Source: Bifidobacterium breve (GTDB lineage Bacteria; Actinomycetota; Acidimicrobiia; Acidimicrobiales; Ilumatobacteraceae). Taken from it: a stretch of 7,343 nt of DNA. The translations under genes were made by a program, and so were the position numbers. The stretch is from positions 1 through 7,343 of the forward strand of contig CAMDBY010000084.1 of NCBI GenBank assembly GCA_945889575.1, given 5' to 3'. The notes below the pieces were generated by a model, which saw nothing but the letters and a program-made list of their open reading frames with translations, was not told the origin of the DNA and did no database searches. Below are positions 5,747 to 7,343 of this stretch, piece after piece (within the stretch, counting starts at the first letter, position 1; each line of letters begins with the position of its first letter).

Positions 5747-5772
5747 CGGGGACTGTTACTTAATTGTCCCCG
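5747..5772. promoter_or_regulatory. 26-bp dyad, candidate operator or 5'-UTR hairpin before the membrane-protein gene
   Basis: CGGGGACTGTTA (5747-5758) and TAATTGTCCCCG (5761-5772) are inverted halves matching at 10 of 12 positions with a 2-base centre. The outer seven pairs are perfect. The centre is AT-rich and the dyad ends 7 bases before the ribosome binding site. It could be a repressor operator overlapping a promoter or a hairpin in the leader. A separate 5-bp dyad (GTGAC-TACG-GTCAC, 5730-5743) lies just upstream. Confidence 0.5.
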
Positions 5773-5779
5773 ATCTCGT

Positions 5780-5786
5780 AAGGGGA
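5780..5786 (+). promoter_or_regulatory. Ribosome binding site of the membrane-protein gene
   Basis: AAGGGGA lies 5 bases before the ATG at 5792. Confidence 0.75.
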
Positions 5787-5791
5787 ACAAT

Positions 5792-6193
5792 ATGAACAAA
5801 CTAAATACAAAAAACGTGATGTGGCTCATTGCCGTGGTCCAGGTACTGATGGGAATCGGCAGCCTCTTGACTGGTCAAGCAACTGCGGAATCAAGTTGGG
5901 GCAAAGCGAACGTCCTGGCTCATGACAAGTTCTACGAACAGGGTTACGGATGGGCATTCATTGCAATAGGAATACTTGCGATAGGAATCGCGATGTACAC
6001 ATCAGGAAAAGCTCAGGCGAAACTCACACTGATGTATGCCCTAGGAACAATCGTCTTCCTCGGTGGTTTCTGGATCATGGCTGGATCAAATGATCAGACA
6101 TACACAATTGGAGTGGCGTACTGGCTTCCAGGTGTTGTTTTGACTGTTCTAGCTGCACTCGCCGGACAGCAAGGACTCAAGTCCGCCGACTAA
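5792..6193 (+). CDS. Small four-helix integral membrane protein, function unknown
   Basis: This is a 133-residue hydrophobic protein that I do not recognise as a named family. Four membrane spans are visible: about residues 9-27, 53-70, 78-97 and 105-125. The loop between spans 1 and 2 is polar (WGKANVLAHDKFYEQGYGW) and the segment between 2 and 3 is basic (SGKAQAK). By the positive-inside rule the 2-3 loop is cytoplasmic and both termini are outside, although the N-terminal MNKLNTK weakens that prediction. The layout recalls small DoxX- or DUF4383-like tetraspan proteins, but no diagnostic motif supports either. It has its own ribosome binding site and an upstream dyad. It is followed directly by a strong terminator, so it is the last gene of its unit. 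Confidence 0.82.
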   Translation: MNKLNTKNVMWLIAVVQVLMGIGSLLTGQATAESSWGKANVLAHDKFYEQGYGWAFIAIGILAIGIAMYTSGKAQAKLTLMYALGTIVFLGGFWIMAGSNDQTYTIGVAYWLPGVVLTVLAALAGQQGLKSAD

Positions 6194-6196
6194 AAA

Positions 6197-6225
6197 TTTT
6201 TTGACCGCACAATGCGTTCAAAAAA
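6197..6225. terminator. First of two tandem hairpins; terminator-like
   Basis: TTTTTTGACCGCA (6197-6209) pairs with TGCGTTCAAAAAA (6213-6225) with one mismatch, around a CAA loop. It starts 3 bases after the membrane-protein stop. On the minus strand it is followed by a TTTTT run (6196-6192), so it may act as a second-chance terminator for the tRNA transcript. Confidence 0.55.
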
Positions 6226-6229
6226 AACT

Positions 6230-6271
6230 AAAGGCACCTGTTCAAGTCAAACTTGGACGGGTGCCTTTTTT
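6230..6271. terminator. Strong bidirectional rho-independent terminator
   Basis: The arms 6230-6247 and 6251-6268 pair over 18 bp with only two G-U wobbles on the plus-strand RNA and a CAA loop. A T-run (6266-6271) follows on the plus strand, ending the membrane-protein transcript. On the minus strand the hairpin is followed by TTTAGTTTTTTTT, ending the tRNA-Val transcript only 1 base after the tRNA's mature 3' end. Confidence 0.88.
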
Positions 6272-6272
6272 G

Positions 6273-6346
6273 TGGGCGTTGAGGGACTCGAACCCCCGAC
6301 CCTCTCCTTGTAAGGGAGATGCTCTAGCCAACTGAGCTAAACGCCC
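6273..6346 (-). tRNA. tRNA-Val (anticodon UAC)
   Basis: This is a 74-base cloverleaf. GGGCGTT pairs with AACGCCC in the acceptor stem, the D-arm contains AGCTCAGTTGGCTAGAGC, and TCTCC-CTTACAA-GGAGA forms the anticodon arm with UAC at positions 34-36, which reads GUA. The T-arm is GGGGGTTCGAGTCCCTC or close to it, and the discriminator base is A. The CCA end is not encoded, since the next bases are CAA, so it must be added by nucleotidyltransferase. It is not a tRNA-Sec: the length, the anticodon and the normal 7-bp acceptor stem are all against that. Confidence 0.96.
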
Positions 6347-6364
6347 GAATGTTTCGGAGACCAC

Positions 6365-6372
6365 AGCATATA
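6365..6372 (-). promoter_or_regulatory. Candidate -10 element for tRNA-Val
   Basis: On the minus strand TATATGCT lies 18 bases before the mature tRNA 5' end, in the gap after the carotenoid-oxygenase stop. It matches TANNNT. No good -35 is visible, so co-transcription from the oxygenase gene is also possible. Confidence 0.3.
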
Positions 6373-6390
6373 GGTGTCCTGGGCTGGCCC

Positions 6391-7343
6391 CTACATCGTT
6401 ATGACGCCGGAGGGCACCCAGCTGCCGTGTGCCCCATAGGGAACGCGTTGCGGTAGATGAATCGTGGCGAGTGGCGGGGCAGTGAAATTCTGCGCATCGA
6501 GAATTATGAGTCGGGACTTTTCAGTGGCCGTGTCGTGAACGATTGCCATGACATAGCCATCGTCTTCAGCACCATTGATCGATGACGGAGCAAACACAGG
6601 TTCTCCCCCGCGAGTTGTTTTGCCTAGGTGATGTTCCCAACACTGACCGGTTGACAAGTCGTACTTCCACAATGAAGAACCGTAGATGGGTTCTTCAGAG
6701 TTGCCTTCACCGCCTAATGACATGAGATATGCGAACTGTGCCTTTGAACCAATGTATGTATCGTTTACGCGACCAAAGTCGCCAGGACGATCGTCGACCA
6801 TTTCTTCAGTCACTTTTCCAGAGACGGGGTCAATGGTCCATTTATAGAGCCGTCCAACTTCTGCGTAATCATCAGAGCTTGAACCGAATGCTTCATTTTG
6901 TCGCGATACATGAAGCACGATGTTGTCACCGTCGTCATAGGCATTGACTGAGTGGAATACGTAACAGGGGTCAATCTCGAACCATCGAGTATCACTTCCC
7001 CGACCATCGCGCGGCATCACGCCAAGACGGGCACCGGCATCACGATTGAACTTAAACGGAATTCCTGATGCGATTTCTCCGAGATCAAACTGCAATGGCA
7101 AGTCCATGAAGATGACATTCTTTTCGGTGACGCTGAAATCGTGCATCATCACCATGTTTGGAACATCAATAGGGTCGAGTTGTTTTAATTTTCCATCAGC
7201 ACCAATGCGGATGTAGTGAACATACGGTGCTTCAAACGAGAAATAACTAAAAGCGAGTAAGTCTCCAGTGACTGGACATATCTTTGGGTGCGCAGTCATA
7301 GAGCACGTCAAAGCACCGTCGTAGTTCTCATAACCAACTGTCT
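6391..7343 (-). CDS. Carotenoid oxygenase (RPE65/CCO/lignostilbene dioxygenase family), C-terminal two thirds
   Basis: The frame is open to the right window edge, leaving 316 residues of a protein that usually has about 450-500. Carotenoid oxygenases are seven-bladed beta-propellers with a central Fe(II) held by four histidines. They split a C=C bond of carotenoids, apocarotenoids or stilbenes with oxygen. All four ligands are visible: H18 in TAHPKICPVTGD, H67 in VMMHDFSVTE, H130 in YVFHSVNAYDDG, and H305 in PYGAHGSWVP near the C terminus. Acidic second-shell residues such as the one in NAYDDG are in place. The segment is intact, so it should be active. The missing N-terminal blades could carry any signal or targeting sequence. 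The substrate cannot be decided between carotenoid-type and lignin-derived stilbenes. It lies 44 bases upstream of the tRNA gene on the same strand. Confidence 0.93.
   Translation of the reverse strand, partial: TVGYENYDGALTCSMTAHPKICPVTGDLLAFSYFSFEAPYVHYIRIGADGKLKQLDPIDVPNMVMMHDFSVTEKNVIFMDLPLQFDLGEIASGIPFKFNRDAGARLGVMPRDGRGSDTRWFEIDPCYVFHSVNAYDDGDNIVLHVSRQNEAFGSSSDDYAEVGRLYKWTIDPVSGKVTEEMVDDRPGDFGRVNDTYIGSKAQFAYLMSLGGEGNSEEPIYGSSLWKYDLSTGQCWEHHLGKTTRGGEPVFAPSSINGAEDDGYVMAIVHDTATEKSRLIILDAQNFTAPPLATIHLPQRVPYGAHGSWVPSGVITM

Noticed and set aside
6273..6346. Possible selenocysteine tRNA, given the nearby selenoprotein
   Set aside because: The anticodon is UAC, the acceptor stem has 7 bp and the variable arm is short, so it is an ordinary tRNA-Val.

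Overview
The window looks like a piece of an aquatic actinobacterial chromosome. The evidence is moderate GC, strong AAGGGG ribosome binding sites, possible leaderless starts, a DnaQ/GIY-YIG fusion nuclease of the actinobacterial type, and a DsbE/DsbF-like secreted thioredoxin. An acidimicrobial lineage is my best guess, but no marker gene here proves it. It holds eight protein genes (two cut by the window edges) and one tRNA gene. I see no mobile element, CRISPR array, integrase or rRNA. No gene-free stretch exceeds about 200 bases.

Layout. 1-579 (+) is the C-terminal third of a Baeyer-Villiger-type flavin monooxygenase. It meets a phytanoyl-CoA dioxygenase-family gene (576-1403, -) tail to tail, and the two stop codons share one CTAG. 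A 191-base divergent region with repeated TAATTTTTGC and GCGTCTA motifs leads into an aldehyde dehydrogenase (1595-3022, +). A two-gene minus-strand operon follows: a DEDDh exonuclease/GIY-YIG nuclease fusion (3585-5174) and, 7 bases downstream, a thioredoxin-fold lipoprotein (3044-3577). Divergent from it are an NTF2/SnoaL-like protein (5247-5675, +) and a four-helix membrane protein (5792-6193, +). A strong bidirectional terminator separates these from tRNA-Val(UAC) (6273-6346, -) and the C-terminal two thirds of a carotenoid-cleavage oxygenase (6391-7343, -).

The main discovery is in the lipoprotein gene. Its frame is interrupted by one TGA (3338-3340), which a routine gene caller would treat as the end of an 80-codon gene or as a pseudogene. 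The TGA lies exactly where the first catalytic cysteine of a thioredoxin CxxC should be (WFWAPG-U-GTC). The frame then runs on for 97 intact codons that complete the thioredoxin fold. Just downstream is a perfect 6-bp hairpin with a GGUC loop, as in bacterial SECIS elements. I read it as a 177-residue secreted selenoprotein with a UxxC active site. UGA also works as an ordinary stop here: the upstream nuclease gene ends in three consecutive in-frame TGA codons.

The monooxygenase, the PhyH-type dioxygenase, the aldehyde dehydrogenase and the carotenoid oxygenase suggest an oxidative catabolic neighbourhood for lipid, terpenoid or carotenoid-like compounds. They are not one operon, and no substrate can be read from the sequence.
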